Shown here in pieces: positions 17,622 through 26,062 of a stretch of DNA of 64,000 bases (the first letter of the stretch is position 1; the number at the start of each line of letters is the position of its first letter). Position numbers and translations under genes: made by a program. The notes under the pieces are model-generated. The model was given only the letters and a program-made list of their open reading frames with translations. It ran no database searches and had not been told where the DNA came from. The stretch covers positions 558,001 to 622,000 of the forward strand of contig NZ_JBGKBE010000001.1 in assembly GCF_041358175.1 (NCBI RefSeq), written 5' to 3'. The stretch is from Muriicola sp041358175 (GTDB lineage Bacteria; Bacteroidota; Bacteroidia; Flavobacteriales; Flavobacteriaceae).

Positions 17622-18413
17622 CTAAAGCAAAATTTCTCCTGTGAGATAGGGTACAGCTTTCCCTTTAATCAGCACCCGATCCCCACGGAGCGAACAACTG
17701 AGGGTGCCACCTCTTTGTGATAGCTGTCTGGCAATCATATCCTGTTTTCCCAACTGCTCAGCCCAATAAGGGGTAAGGCTGGTGTGGGCTGATCCTGTAA
17801 CCGGATCTTCAGGAATTCCGCAACTCGGCGCGAAGAACCTTGATACGAAATCAACTTCCATGCCCGGGGCAGTGACAATTATACCTCTCGCATCCACTTT
17901 GTCAAGCAGGAAAAAATTAGGATGGATGGACCTGATTTCCTGTTCGTTTTTATAGATTAAGACATAATCGGTTTTTCCCTTGTACATGGTCTGCGGGGTC
18001 ATTCCCAAAGCATCGGTAATTCCCTTTCTAATGGAGACTTCTTCCAATACATCTGCCGGAAAATCGAGAGTAAGTTCTCCCGAAGCTTCTTTTGAAACAG
18101 ATAGGGGACCGCTTCGTTCAGAATGGAATTTAATAAGGTCAGTAGTGTGATTGTAATAGTGAAATAGCACAAAAGCCGAAGCCAGGGTGGCGTGACCACA
18201 TAAATCCACTTCCAGTTCGGGGGTGAACCAGCGAATTTGATAATAGTTCTCCTCCTTTACAACAAATGCGGTTTCTGCCAGATTATTTTCCATGGCTATA
18301 TTCTGCATAAGTTCCTCTTCAAGCCAGGTATCCAGAATACATACGGCTGCAGGATTGCCGGTGAATAATTTCTCTGCAAAGGCATCAATCTGATATACTT
18401 TCAGCTTTTTCAT
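17622..18413 (-). CDS. PhzF family isomerase-like protein
   Basis: The 263-residue protein has the two-lobed PhzF/diaminopimelate-epimerase-like fold. Motifs are DAFAEKLFTGNPAAVC at residues 10-25, ENNLAETAFVV with the catalytic glutamate, the DLCGHATLASAF glycine-rich loop, and PEDPVTGSAHTSLTPYW. The family performs cofactor-independent isomerisations, with PhzF of phenazine synthesis the best-known case; most genomic copies are of unknown substrate. Here it is placed between hemF (13-base gap) and hemB (45-base gap). No phenazine genes are near, so the phenazine role is not implied. Confidence 0.88.
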   Translation of the reverse strand: MKKLKVYQIDAFAEKLFTGNPAAVCILDTWLEEELMQNIAMENNLAETAFVVKEENYYQIRWFTPELEVDLCGHATLASAFVLFHYYNHTTDLIKFHSERSGPLSVSKEASGELTLDFPADVLEEVSIRKGITDALGMTPQTMYKGKTDYVLIYKNEQEIRSIHPNFFLLDKVDARGIIVTAPGMEVDFVSRFFAPSCGIPEDPVTGSAHTSLTPYWAEQLGKQDMIARQLSQRGGTLSCSLRGDRVLIKGKAVPYLTGEILL

Positions 18414-18426
18414 ATCGGTGTTTAAA

Positions 18427-19335
18427 TTAGTTTTCTATCCAGTTCCGGGGCGACATTAAGACGTCTAACAACTTTGATTCCTCACTTCCCTGCTCTGGGT
18501 TATGGTCATACCTCCACTGTACTTTAGGAGGGAGGCTCATTAAAATACTTTCAATGCGGCCGTTGGTCTTTAAACCAAACAAGGTGCCTTTATCGTGTAC
18601 CAGATTAAATTCCACATATCGTCCCCGTCTGATTTCCTGCCAGTCGCGTTGTGTCTTGGAATAAGGTAATCTTTTTCTTCGTTCCACAATGGGGACATAG
18701 GAATGTAGAAATGAATCCCCTACTTCGGCGACAAAATTAAACCATTGTTCAAGGGAGAATTCCTCCGTAGGCTTACAGTAATCAAAGAAGAGTCCGCCCA
18801 CACCCCTGGCTTCATTGCGATGGGCGTTCCAAAAATAGGAATCACATTTTTCTTTATACTTAGTATAGAATTCGGGATGATGTTGATCACAGGCCTCTTT
18901 GCAAACCGTGTGAAAATGCCGGGCATCTTCTTCAAAGAGATAATATGGGGTTAGATCCTGTCCTCCGCCAAACCATTGATCAACCACCTTCCCGTTCTGG
19001 TCATAAAGTTCAAAATAACGCCAATTAGCATGAACTGTTGGGATCATGGGATTTTCCGGATGAAGCACCAAGCTGAGGCCGCATGCAAAAAAATCGGCTT
19101 GTTCAACTTTAAAATAAGCTTTCATACTATCTGGGAGTTCCCCGTGTACAGCTGATATATTCACGCCTCCTTTTTCAAAGACATTGCCATTCTGAATAAC
19201 CCGGGTTCTTCCTCCACCCCCTTCGGGTCGCTCCCAGAGATCTTCCTGAAAAGTGGCAGAACCATCTATTGCTTCCAGCTTGTCGCATATGGTATTCTGA
19301 AGCGCTTGAATATAGGCGTAAAATTTTTCTTTCAT
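18427..19335 (-). CDS. hemF: Oxygen-dependent coproporphyrinogen III oxidase
   Basis: HemF converts coproporphyrinogen III to protoporphyrinogen IX with oxygen. The 302-residue protein has the family signature with the catalytic histidine regions: GGGGRTRVIQNG, GVNISAVHGELP, VHANWRYFELY, WFGGGQDLTPYYLF, EARGVGGLFFDY and the C-terminal VEFNLVHDKGTLFGLKT. Length is normal. Its start codon overlaps the stop of the upstream gene by 4 bases, indicating translational coupling in the heme operon. The use of HemF points to aerobic heme synthesis. Confidence 0.96.
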   Translation of the reverse strand: MKEKFYAYIQALQNTICDKLEAIDGSATFQEDLWERPEGGGGRTRVIQNGNVFEKGGVNISAVHGELPDSMKAYFKVEQADFFACGLSLVLHPENPMIPTVHANWRYFELYDQNGKVVDQWFGGGQDLTPYYLFEEDARHFHTVCKEACDQHHPEFYTKYKEKCDSYFWNAHRNEARGVGGLFFDYCKPTEEFSLEQWFNFVAEVGDSFLHSYVPIVERRKRLPYSKTQRDWQEIRRGRYVEFNLVHDKGTLFGLKTNGRIESILMSLPPKVQWRYDHNPEQGSEESKLLDVLMSPRNWIEN

Positions 19336-19835
19336 GATTTAGGGTCTATTAGATGTACGAGCTGTGATAAAGGTATCTGCATAATCTCCTCCGGGGTATT
19401 TACTTTTTCAGAGCGCTTGGTAAGGGCCAGAAAAAATGTGGCGCCTGAATTGATATCTGAGACAGTTTCAGTTTTAAAGTAGTGCCTGCCAACGGCATTG
19501 TTATGAAGGTCCATGGCGTTAGACACTGCATTACCCGGAAGGATCTTCTCATGCATATCGGTGATCTTTTTTGTCCACAAGAGCACTTTTTCTTGGTCTC
19601 TGGTAATCCCGTAGCAGGCTTTTGCAATGAGCCAGTTCCACAGGGCATGCCTGAATGCATTGGCAGGGGTATTCCTGCGGTGCGACAAACCAAAATGAGC
19701 ATTAGCAAAAGTGATTGTCCTTTTAGTGGCCTTGTAGGTAGGGAATACAAATCGGATGTTCTTCAGGCATAAGACGATCAACTCGGCTAATTGTCCTGGT
19801 TTTGCCCGTTTTATTACACCCCATAATTCTTTCAC
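19332..19835 (-). CDS. Uncharacterised protein in the heme operon (DUF6973-like)
   Basis: The 167-residue protein has no signal peptide. It has a central block of conserved-looking polar motifs: NAFRHALWNWLIA, LWTKKITDMHEKILPG and AMDLHNNAVGRHYF, containing several histidines, Glu and Asp that could form a metal or catalytic site. This arrangement resembles the DUF6973 group, which is called here from memory and not by search. It overlaps hemE by 1 base and hemF by 4 bases, so it is translated with them. A role linked to tetrapyrroles is an inference from context only. It might instead be a hydrolase unrelated to heme. Confidence 0.6.
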   Translation of the reverse strand: MKELWGVIKRAKPGQLAELIVLCLKNIRFVFPTYKATKRTITFANAHFGLSHRRNTPANAFRHALWNWLIAKACYGITRDQEKVLLWTKKITDMHEKILPGNAVSNAMDLHNNAVGRHYFKTETVSDINSGATFFLALTKRSEKVNTPEEIMQIPLSQLVHLIDPKS

Positions 19836-20863
19836 TACTCAGAATAAGATTTTACAGCTTCAATAAATGCCCCTGCATTTTCTACAGGTACCGTAGGCAA
19901 AATACCATGACCCAGGTTGACAATATATTTGTCTTTACCAAACTCCCGGATCATCTGAGTCACCATTTTTTTAATTTCAGATGGGGGTGAGAATAAGCGC
20001 GAAGGATCAAAATTCCCCTGTAGGGTGATGTTTCCTCCACTGAGGTAACGCGCATTTTGTGCGGAGCAGGTCCAGTCGACTCCAAGAGCCGCTGCTCCTG
20101 ATTGAGACATGGTTTTAAGGGCAAACCAGCATCCTTTTCCGAATACAATTACAGGAATATCTCCTTTGAGGGCGTCGATAATCTGCTGAATATAAGGCCA
20201 GGAAAACTCATTGTAATCCTCAGGCGACAACATACCACCCCATGAATCAAAAACCTGAACGGCATCTACCCCTGCCTTTACTTTGGCTTTTAAATATGCA
20301 ATAGTTGTATCTGTAATTTTCTGCAAAAGGGAATGTGCAACCATAGGTTGGGTAAAACAAAACTCCTTGGCTTTGTCAAAAGTCTTGCTGCCTTGTCCCT
20401 GAACACAGTAACATAAGATCGTCCAGGGAGAGCCTGCAAATCCTATAAGGGGCACTTCATCCTGCAGTTTTTCCTTGGTCATTTTAATAGCATCCAAAAC
20501 ATAGCCGAGACTCTCTTCCACATCTGGAACAATCACTTGGTCCAGTGCTTTTTGTGAACGAATCGGGTTGGGTAAATAGGGTCCGAAATTCGGTTTCATC
20601 TGCACTTCAATCTCCATTGCCTGAGGGATAACCAGTATATCACTGAACAGGATGGCAGCATCCATCCCATATCTTTTGATGGGCTGTACAGTAATTTCTG
20701 ATGCCAGTTCAGGAGTCTGGCAACGAGTAAAAAAATCATACTTTTTCTTGATCTCCATAAATTCAGGGAGATACCTCCCGGCCTGCCTCATCATCCATAC
20801 TGGGGGCCGGTTTACCGATTCGCCACGAAGGGCTTTTAAAAAAAGGTCATTCTTTAGTGCCAT
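19835..20863 (-). CDS. hemE: Uroporphyrinogen decarboxylase
   Basis: HemE removes four carboxyl groups from uroporphyrinogen III to give coproporphyrinogen III. The 342-residue sequence carries the two family signatures: RPPVWMMRQAGRYLPEF near residue 20 and the later GFAGSPWTILCYCVQG; the AILFSDILVIP segment holds the catalytic Asp. Length is normal. It follows hemD after 3 bases and overlaps the next gene by one base, so it is tightly embedded in the operon. Confidence 0.96.
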   Translation of the reverse strand: MALKNDLFLKALRGESVNRPPVWMMRQAGRYLPEFMEIKKKYDFFTRCQTPELASEITVQPIKRYGMDAAILFSDILVIPQAMEIEVQMKPNFGPYLPNPIRSQKALDQVIVPDVEESLGYVLDAIKMTKEKLQDEVPLIGFAGSPWTILCYCVQGQGSKTFDKAKEFCFTQPMVAHSLLQKITDTTIAYLKAKVKAGVDAVQVFDSWGGMLSPEDYNEFSWPYIQQIIDALKGDIPVIVFGKGCWFALKTMSQSGAAALGVDWTCSAQNARYLSGGNITLQGNFDPSRLFSPPSEIKKMVTQMIREFGKDKYIVNLGHGILPTVPVENAGAFIEAVKSYSE

Positions 20864-20866
20864 AGA

Positions 20867-21544
20867 TTATGTTATTGCTAATGTAGGATAGATTTCAATT
20901 AATTTGTCAAGTACAGCATCTGTAGTTGCCTTATCTGCAATCCAAACCTTTTTAAAATGTTTTCTCGCTTCCTTCGCGGTTGTTTCCCCAATACAGACAG
21001 CTATAGAATTACCAGGCTTATTTGCGGTTAAAAAGCTTTTGATTCCACTGGGACTGTAAAAAAGGATACAGGAAAATTCACGCTTAAAAGCATGCGGATT
21101 AAGATGTGTTTCATACCCTTTTATTTCCCTGAAAGAAATACCATTCTGCCTCAATATATTGCCGAGTTCGGGTCGGTTCCTATTTCCTGTAAAAACTAGA
21201 AAAGGTCCTTTTTCCGACTTATTTATTATAAAATTGGCTAATTCTGATGCATTATTGGCCATTTTTACCACTTTCAGCCCTTTTTCTACTAAAAGGGCCT
21301 TCGTTTTTTCCCCAACACAATAACAGAGGAGTTCATCCGGGAGGGGATGATATTCCTTTCTGTTTTTTAGATAAGCCCGAACCCCGTTTTTAGAAGTAAA
21401 AATATAATGAGAAAAAGCTGCAGGAATTTCTGGATTGAGATGCTCAATTGAAATGGCGTCATAAGTCTCAATGCCAATACCGGCATCTTTCAGCATCGAC
21501 ATTTGCTTTTTATCTAGACTTCTAGTTGAAAGGACAGAGATCAT
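20867..21544 (-). CDS. hemD: Uroporphyrinogen-III synthase
   Basis: HemD closes and inverts ring D of hydroxymethylbilane to make uroporphyrinogen III. This is a poorly conserved family; the 225-residue protein shows a bilobed pattern with FSHYIFTSKNGVRAYL, LCYCVGEKTKALLVEKG, FLVFTGNRNRPEL, CILFYSPSGIKSFL and AVCIGETTAKEARKHF, the usual HemD landmarks. The start overlaps hemC by 4 bases, and position between hemC and hemE makes the assignment firm. No fusion to other hem domains is present. Confidence 0.92.
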   Translation of the reverse strand: MISVLSTRSLDKKQMSMLKDAGIGIETYDAISIEHLNPEIPAAFSHYIFTSKNGVRAYLKNRKEYHPLPDELLCYCVGEKTKALLVEKGLKVVKMANNASELANFIINKSEKGPFLVFTGNRNRPELGNILRQNGISFREIKGYETHLNPHAFKREFSCILFYSPSGIKSFLTANKPGNSIAVCIGETTAKEARKHFKKVWIADKATTDAVLDKLIEIYPTLAIT

Positions 21545-22455
21545 TTTCCAAGTTGAGCTTTAATCTCAGACATCAATTGTATTCCACCCATCTTCTGAAT
21601 TTCCTCTGCAAAATATTTGCCTGTATTTTTTGTATTCCGGAGGTCTGCTTCTTTCTTCACTTCATATTTTTGCTCGCCATCCAGGGAAAGCAATATTCCT
21701 TTAAAATAGAGGTTTTCTGCCTCTATCACAGCCAGCGCACCGATTGGAGCCGTACATCCGCCTTCCAGTGTCTTCAGAAATTCCCGTTCCACAGTGGTAC
21801 AGATTTCAGTTTCCCTATCGTTAAGAGGAGCAAGTGCTTCTTTGCAGTAGTCATTATCTTCTGTAGTAACTACCATCATTGCGCCTTGTGCAGGAGCAGG
21901 AATCATCCATTCCAGGGTGCTGTATTGTTCAGGCAGAAGTGAAATTCTTTCAAGTCCGGCCGCTGCAAAAATCGCAGCGTCCCAGGAATGCGTTCTGAAT
22001 TTTTCGAGACGCGTATTTACATTTCCCCTCAGGTCTGTGATCTCATGCAGGGGGTAACGATGAAGCCACTGGGCTTTACGCCTCAGGCTTCCTGTGGCAA
22101 CAATACCTTCGGCATTTAGAAAATCAAGACCCTTGTGTACCAGAATATCATGTGGGTTACCTCGCTTTAGTACTGCCGCCTGAATTATACCTTTAGGAAG
22201 ACTCGTAGGAACATCCTTCATGGAGTGGACTGCAATATCTATCTCTCCTTTGAGAAGTGCAACATCCAGGGTTTTAGTAAAGATTCCTATGATGCCTAAT
22301 TCGTAAAGAGGCTGGTCTAGTAGTAAGTCGCCCGTTGCTTTTACAGAAATGAGTTCACACCTGTAACCTAATTCCTCAAGGTTGCTTTTTACAGTGTTAG
22401 CCTGCCAGAGTGCCAGTTCACTATCCCGGGTACCGATCCGGATCACCTTCCTCAT
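21541..22455 (-). CDS. hemC: Hydroxymethylbilane synthase (porphobilinogen deaminase)
   Basis: HemC polymerises four porphobilinogens to hydroxymethylbilane, using a dipyrromethane cofactor bound to cysteine. The cofactor cysteine is Cys234 in LEGGCTAPIGA. Other motifs are IRIGTRDSELALWQA, the catalytic Asp region AVHSMKDVPT, and TGSLRRKAQWL. Length is 304 residues as usual. It overlaps hemA upstream and hemD downstream by 4 bases each, consistent with translational coupling. Confidence 0.96.
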   Translation of the reverse strand: MRKVIRIGTRDSELALWQANTVKSNLEELGYRCELISVKATGDLLLDQPLYELGIIGIFTKTLDVALLKGEIDIAVHSMKDVPTSLPKGIIQAAVLKRGNPHDILVHKGLDFLNAEGIVATGSLRRKAQWLHRYPLHEITDLRGNVNTRLEKFRTHSWDAAIFAAAGLERISLLPEQYSTLEWMIPAPAQGAMMVVTTEDNDYCKEALAPLNDRETEICTTVEREFLKTLEGGCTAPIGALAVIEAENLYFKGILLSLDGEQKYEVKKEADLRNTKNTGKYFAEEIQKMGGIQLMSEIKAQLGK

Positions 22456-23711
22456 AATTTTTCAACTTCAAGTTGGAAAACACGCTGGATTAATTCCAGA
22501 CTGTTTTCGGCGTCCACTTCGGTATCTTTTAAATGATTGGCAAACTGTTTGGTGATTTTCTGGATAATTCTTTCGGAAATAATATCGGCCTGTTCCGAAT
22601 TAAAGTCGGGTAACTTCTTCGACTGAAAATCGAGCTCCTGCTCCTTCATGGTTTTCAGTTTTTGTTTCAGAGCCTTAATGACCGGGGCAAATTTTCGGGT
22701 TTCGAGCCATTTGATAAACTCGGTCTTTACTTCATCGATAATTTGTTCGGCTTTGGGAATATGTTCTTTGCGTCTTTCTAGGGTCTTGTCGGTACGCTGA
22801 GAAAGGTGATCCAAATGTACCAGTGTAACTTCGGGCACCTCACTGACATCTTCAGCCACATTCTTCGGGATAGACAGATCCAGAATCAGGAGGGGCTTAT
22901 TTAAATGGATCAGGGATTTTGATATGGTAGGAGATTGCGCACCAGTCGCAACCACAAGGATATCGGCTTGTCTGATCTCCTCCTGTAACTCGCCGTAGTC
23001 CTTCACAACCAGATTAAACTTTCCGGCAATTTTTTCCGCTCTGTTCCGGGTTCGGTTGATCAGAGTAATATGTTTATTTTCGGTGTGTTTGAGCAGGTTT
23101 TCACAAGTATTTCTGCCAATTTTGCCTGTACCGAAAAGCAGGATGTTTTTTTCTGAAATATCGGGAATCGTCTCAAGGATATACTGGACGGATGCGAAAG
23201 CTACTGAGGTGGCACCACTTGAAATTTCAGTTTCGTTCTTGATTCTTTTACTCGCCTGGAGTATGGAATTCGTCAGTCGCTCCATAAAGGGATTTCCAAG
23301 TCCGTTTTTCTTGGAACGGGTAAACCCTTTTTTAATCTGGCTGATAATCTCAAAGTCACCCAGGATCTGACTGTCGAGTCCTGTGCCTACCCTGAAAAGG
23401 TGAGAGATGGCTTCGTAATTTTTATACACGTACCCCACTTCCTGGAATTCCTCTACACTTCCATCCGAATGGTCGCATAAGAGTTTGATCAACTGGAAGG
23501 GATGTTGAGCAAATCCGTGAAGTTCAGTTCTGTTACAGGTAGCAGTGATCAGCAGTCCGTCTATGCCCAGTTCCTTTGCCTTTTTTAAAATGGCTTCCTC
23601 TGCTGTTTCAGTCAGGCTGAACTTCCCTCTTAAAACCGCATCGGCCTTAAGATAGCTCATTCCCACTGTGTAAAAGGAATTGTGTTTTGAAAGATGGTAG
23701 TTCTTCATCAT
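22452..23711 (-). CDS. hemA: Glutamyl-tRNA reductase
   Basis: HemA reduces glutamyl-tRNA to glutamate-1-semialdehyde, the first committed step of C5-type tetrapyrrole synthesis. The catalytic cysteine is Cys59 in ATCNRTELHGF. The NADPH domain shows LLFGTGKIGRNTCENLL, followed by a long C-terminal helical dimerisation domain. Length is 419 residues. Two adjacent ATGs (23711, 23708) could serve as start. It is the first gene of the heme operon and diverges from the AraC-family gene at 23908. The semialdehyde aminotransferase hemL is not in this window. Confidence 0.95.
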   Translation of the reverse strand: MMKNYHLSKHNSFYTVGMSYLKADAVLRGKFSLTETAEEAILKKAKELGIDGLLITATCNRTELHGFAQHPFQLIKLLCDHSDGSVEEFQEVGYVYKNYEAISHLFRVGTGLDSQILGDFEIISQIKKGFTRSKKNGLGNPFMERLTNSILQASKRIKNETEISSGATSVAFASVQYILETIPDISEKNILLFGTGKIGRNTCENLLKHTENKHITLINRTRNRAEKIAGKFNLVVKDYGELQEEIRQADILVVATGAQSPTISKSLIHLNKPLLILDLSIPKNVAEDVSEVPEVTLVHLDHLSQRTDKTLERRKEHIPKAEQIIDEVKTEFIKWLETRKFAPVIKALKQKLKTMKEQELDFQSKKLPDFNSEQADIISERIIQKITKQFANHLKDTEVDAENSLELIQRVFQLEVEKL

Positions 23712-23724
23712 AGCAACATCGCTG

Positions 23725-23732
23725 CAAATTTA
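23725..23732 (-). promoter_or_regulatory. Candidate -7 element for the heme operon
   Basis: The minus strand reads TAAATTTG, a match to TAnnTTTG, 13 bases before the hemA ATG. It would give a very short leader. No convincing -33 box is seen, so confidence is low. Confidence 0.3.
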
Positions 23733-23907
23733 TACTCTTCATATTTAGAAAAATAACGCTGTAGGGACTTAAAGTATCGTTTTAAGTATTTTTGTGTACT
23801 GATCTAGGTAAAATAACAGAATACCTGTAGTTTTGCCCTGTTGAAGGAAGGTGAAGATTATTTAATTTAGATTTATTCTAAATAAATAAACTATATTTTA
23901 ATACAGT

Positions 23908-24795
23908 ATGGAACAAAAAAATATCGCTGAAGGTTCATTTAAGGAAATCTTTGTTGAACACGGATTTTCAATATTAAAAGTACAGAATGAATCTTCTGAA
24001 ATACAGAGGTTTAGTAAGAAAATAGATCGTTCTTTTCTGCAATTTCATTTTTGTATCAAGGGAGGGGCAAAATTTATTTTCAATCAGGGAAATTATGCCC
24101 TTGATTTACCTGCAGAACAATCTTTGTTATTATATAATACCCAGATAGACTTGCCGTTAAATTGTGAATTGCAGGCAAATTCCTGGATGTTGTCCCTGGT
24201 AATGAGCATTCAGAAATTCCATTCTTTGTTTTCCCTTCAGGCCGAATATATTCCTTTCCTCAGTGAAGAATTCAAGGATAAAAAATACTACACTCAGGAA
24301 TTGATCACCCCACCAATAGCTGTAGTTCTGAGTCAGCTTATGAATTACAATCTTCATCCAAATATTACCGACTTATACCTTAGGGGCAAGGTATATGAAC
24401 TCATTGCCCTGTATTTTAATCGGGTAGATACTACTGCAGCAGAACAATGCCCATTTTTAGTAGACGAGGAAAATGTAAAGAAGATACGGCGGGCAAAGGA
24501 AATTATCCTTGAGCGGATGGCCGAGCCGCCAACCCTCCAGGCCCTTTCTGATGAGATCGGCCTTAGCCTGAAGAAACTCAAGCAGGGTTTCAAACAGATT
24601 TACGGGGATACGGTTTACAGTTTTCTATTCGATCATAAAATGGAGATGGCCAGAAAAATGCTCGAAACCAATCAGTACAACGTCAATGAAGTCGGATTAA
24701 AAGTAGGATATAGTACCTCAAGTCACTTTATTGCTGCATTTAAGAAGAAGTACGGCACTACGCCCAAGAAATATCTGATGGCACAGGGCCAATAG
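23908..24795 (+). CDS. AraC family transcriptional regulator
   Basis: The 295-residue protein has an N-terminal sensor region (cupin-like FHFCIKGGAKFIFNQGNYALDL) and a C-terminal AraC/XylS DNA-binding domain from about residue 190. The two helix-turn-helix units are visible as TLQALSDEIGLSLKKLKQGFKQIYG and NVNEVGLKVGYSTSSHFIAAFKKKYGTTPKKY. It is divergent from hemA with a 196-base shared intergenic region, which makes the heme operon its most likely target, though that is an inference. The ligand is not evident. A TAGTTTTG at 23828-23835 might be part of its promoter. Confidence 0.9.
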   Translation: MEQKNIAEGSFKEIFVEHGFSILKVQNESSEIQRFSKKIDRSFLQFHFCIKGGAKFIFNQGNYALDLPAEQSLLLYNTQIDLPLNCELQANSWMLSLVMSIQKFHSLFSLQAEYIPFLSEEFKDKKYYTQELITPPIAVVLSQLMNYNLHPNITDLYLRGKVYELIALYFNRVDTTAAEQCPFLVDEENVKKIRRAKEIILERMAEPPTLQALSDEIGLSLKKLKQGFKQIYGDTVYSFLFDHKMEMARKMLETNQYNVNEVGLKVGYSTSSHFIAAFKKKYGTTPKKYLMAQGQ

Positions 24796-24891
24796 AAGAT
24801 GAAAACTGCCATCTTTTCCTATGAACTTCAATTTTTTATATTGAAGTAAATTCCTGATATTTAAAGTACCACCTTTAATAAGCAAATCAGG

Positions 24892-25269
24892 ATGAACCTC
24901 AATCAAGTAACTGTACCGTCTGTGGACTTGGGGAAGTCCATTGCCTTTTACGAAAAACTCGGATTAAAGCTGATTATCAAGGCCTTGCCCAATTACGCCA
25001 GGTTTGAATGTCCGGAAGGAGACGCAACCTTCTCAGTGCACCAGGTAGAAAATATACCGGAGGGGAAGGGCATTATGGTGTATTTTGAATGCCAGGATCT
25101 CGATAAATATGTAGGTGAATTATTGAAAAAAGGAATTTCATTTGAGGAACTCCCTAATGACAAACGTTGGATCTGGAGGGAGGCCCGTTTAAAGGACCCC
25201 GACCAGAATCAGTTGGTACTTTATTACGCGGGGAAAAATAGAAAAAACCCTCCCTGGAGAATCGTTTAA
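24892..25269 (+). CDS. VOC (glyoxalase/dioxygenase) superfamily protein
   Basis: The 125-residue protein has one pair of beta-alpha-beta-beta-beta units typical of the vicinal oxygen chelate fold: NLNQVTVPSVDLGKSIAFYEKLGLKLI at the N-terminus, GIMVYFECQDLDKYVGELLKKG in the middle, and the closing LKDPDQNQLVLYY, whose final acidic position is usual for a metal ligand in this fold. Members include glyoxalase I, dioxygenases and resistance proteins. The reaction is not predictable here. It lies between the AraC regulator and the ThuA lipoprotein gene (23-base gap), same strand. Confidence 0.85.
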   Translation: MNLNQVTVPSVDLGKSIAFYEKLGLKLIIKALPNYARFECPEGDATFSVHQVENIPEGKGIMVYFECQDLDKYVGELLKKGISFEELPNDKRWIWREARLKDPDQNQLVLYYAGKNRKNPPWRIV

Positions 25270-25292
25270 TCCTAAATTTTAGATGAATAAAT

Positions 25293-26060
25293 ATGCGATA
25301 CTTATTGTTTTCATGTCTTACGTTTTTATTATTACTTTCCGGATGCCAACAGGGATCCAAAAATGCCGGGGATAGTGCGAGCCAGGCAGAAGTAATCGAA
25401 ATAACACCAGAGATTCTGGTATTTACAAAAACAGCCGGGTATCGCCACAAAGCCATAGAAAAAGGGGTGCGCACCCTTCAGGAGCTGTCTAAGGCACACT
25501 CATTTTCAGTCACCCAGACTGAAAATTCAAATGACTTTAATAAAGATAATTTGCGGCAGTATTCATTGGTGATTTTTCTAAGCACAACTTTAGATGTTCT
25601 CAATGAGGTACAACAACAGGCATTTACCCAGTACATCAATCAGGGCGGAAATTATATGGGAGTCCACGCAGCAACAGACACTGAGTACGACTGGCCCTGG
25701 TATGGAAAATTGGCAGGAGCTTATTTTATGAGTCACCCTGAACAACAAGAAGCAACGATAAATGTAGTCGATAGGGGACATGCCTCCACTTCACATTTAG
25801 GCGAGACCTGGATTCATTTTGATGAATGGTATAATTTTAAGGAGTTAAACCCAGACGTAAAAGTGCTGATGCAACTCGATGAAAGCTCGTATTCCGGTGG
25901 TGAGAACGGAGATTTCCATCCCATTGCATGGTATCATGAATACGAGGGAGGACGCTCATTTTATACAGGCCTTGGCCATACGGAAGAAGCCTATGATGAC
26001 CCTGATTTTCAAAAGCATTTGTTAGGGGGTATTTTTTACTGCCTCGGCCGGGATAAATGA
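25293..26060 (+). CDS. ThuA domain lipoprotein
   Basis: The 255-residue protein begins with a lipoprotein signal (LLLLSGCQQG, Cys19) and is followed by a ThuA-like domain, a glutamine-amidotransferase-like fold associated with trehalose or other sugar use. Characteristic segments are LVFTKTAGYRHKAIEKGV, VIFLSTTLDVL, GVHAATDTEYDWPWYGKLAGAYF and the closing GRSFYTGLGHTEEAY. It is exported and probably surface or periplasmic. It ends 2 bases before the convergent DUF1460 gene. The role of ThuA domains is not settled, so the substrate is left open. Confidence 0.88.
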   Translation: MRYLLFSCLTFLLLLSGCQQGSKNAGDSASQAEVIEITPEILVFTKTAGYRHKAIEKGVRTLQELSKAHSFSVTQTENSNDFNKDNLRQYSLVIFLSTTLDVLNEVQQQAFTQYINQGGNYMGVHAATDTEYDWPWYGKLAGAYFMSHPEQQEATINVVDRGHASTSHLGETWIHFDEWYNFKELNPDVKVLMQLDESSYSGGENGDFHPIAWYHEYEGGRSFYTGLGHTEEAYDDPDFQKHLLGGIFYCLGRDK

Positions 26061-26062
26061 TT

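Noticed and set aside
23828..23835. TAGTTTTG as a promoter for the AraC gene
   Set aside because: Matches the -7 consensus but the nearest TTG is 33 bases upstream, too far; kept only as a note.
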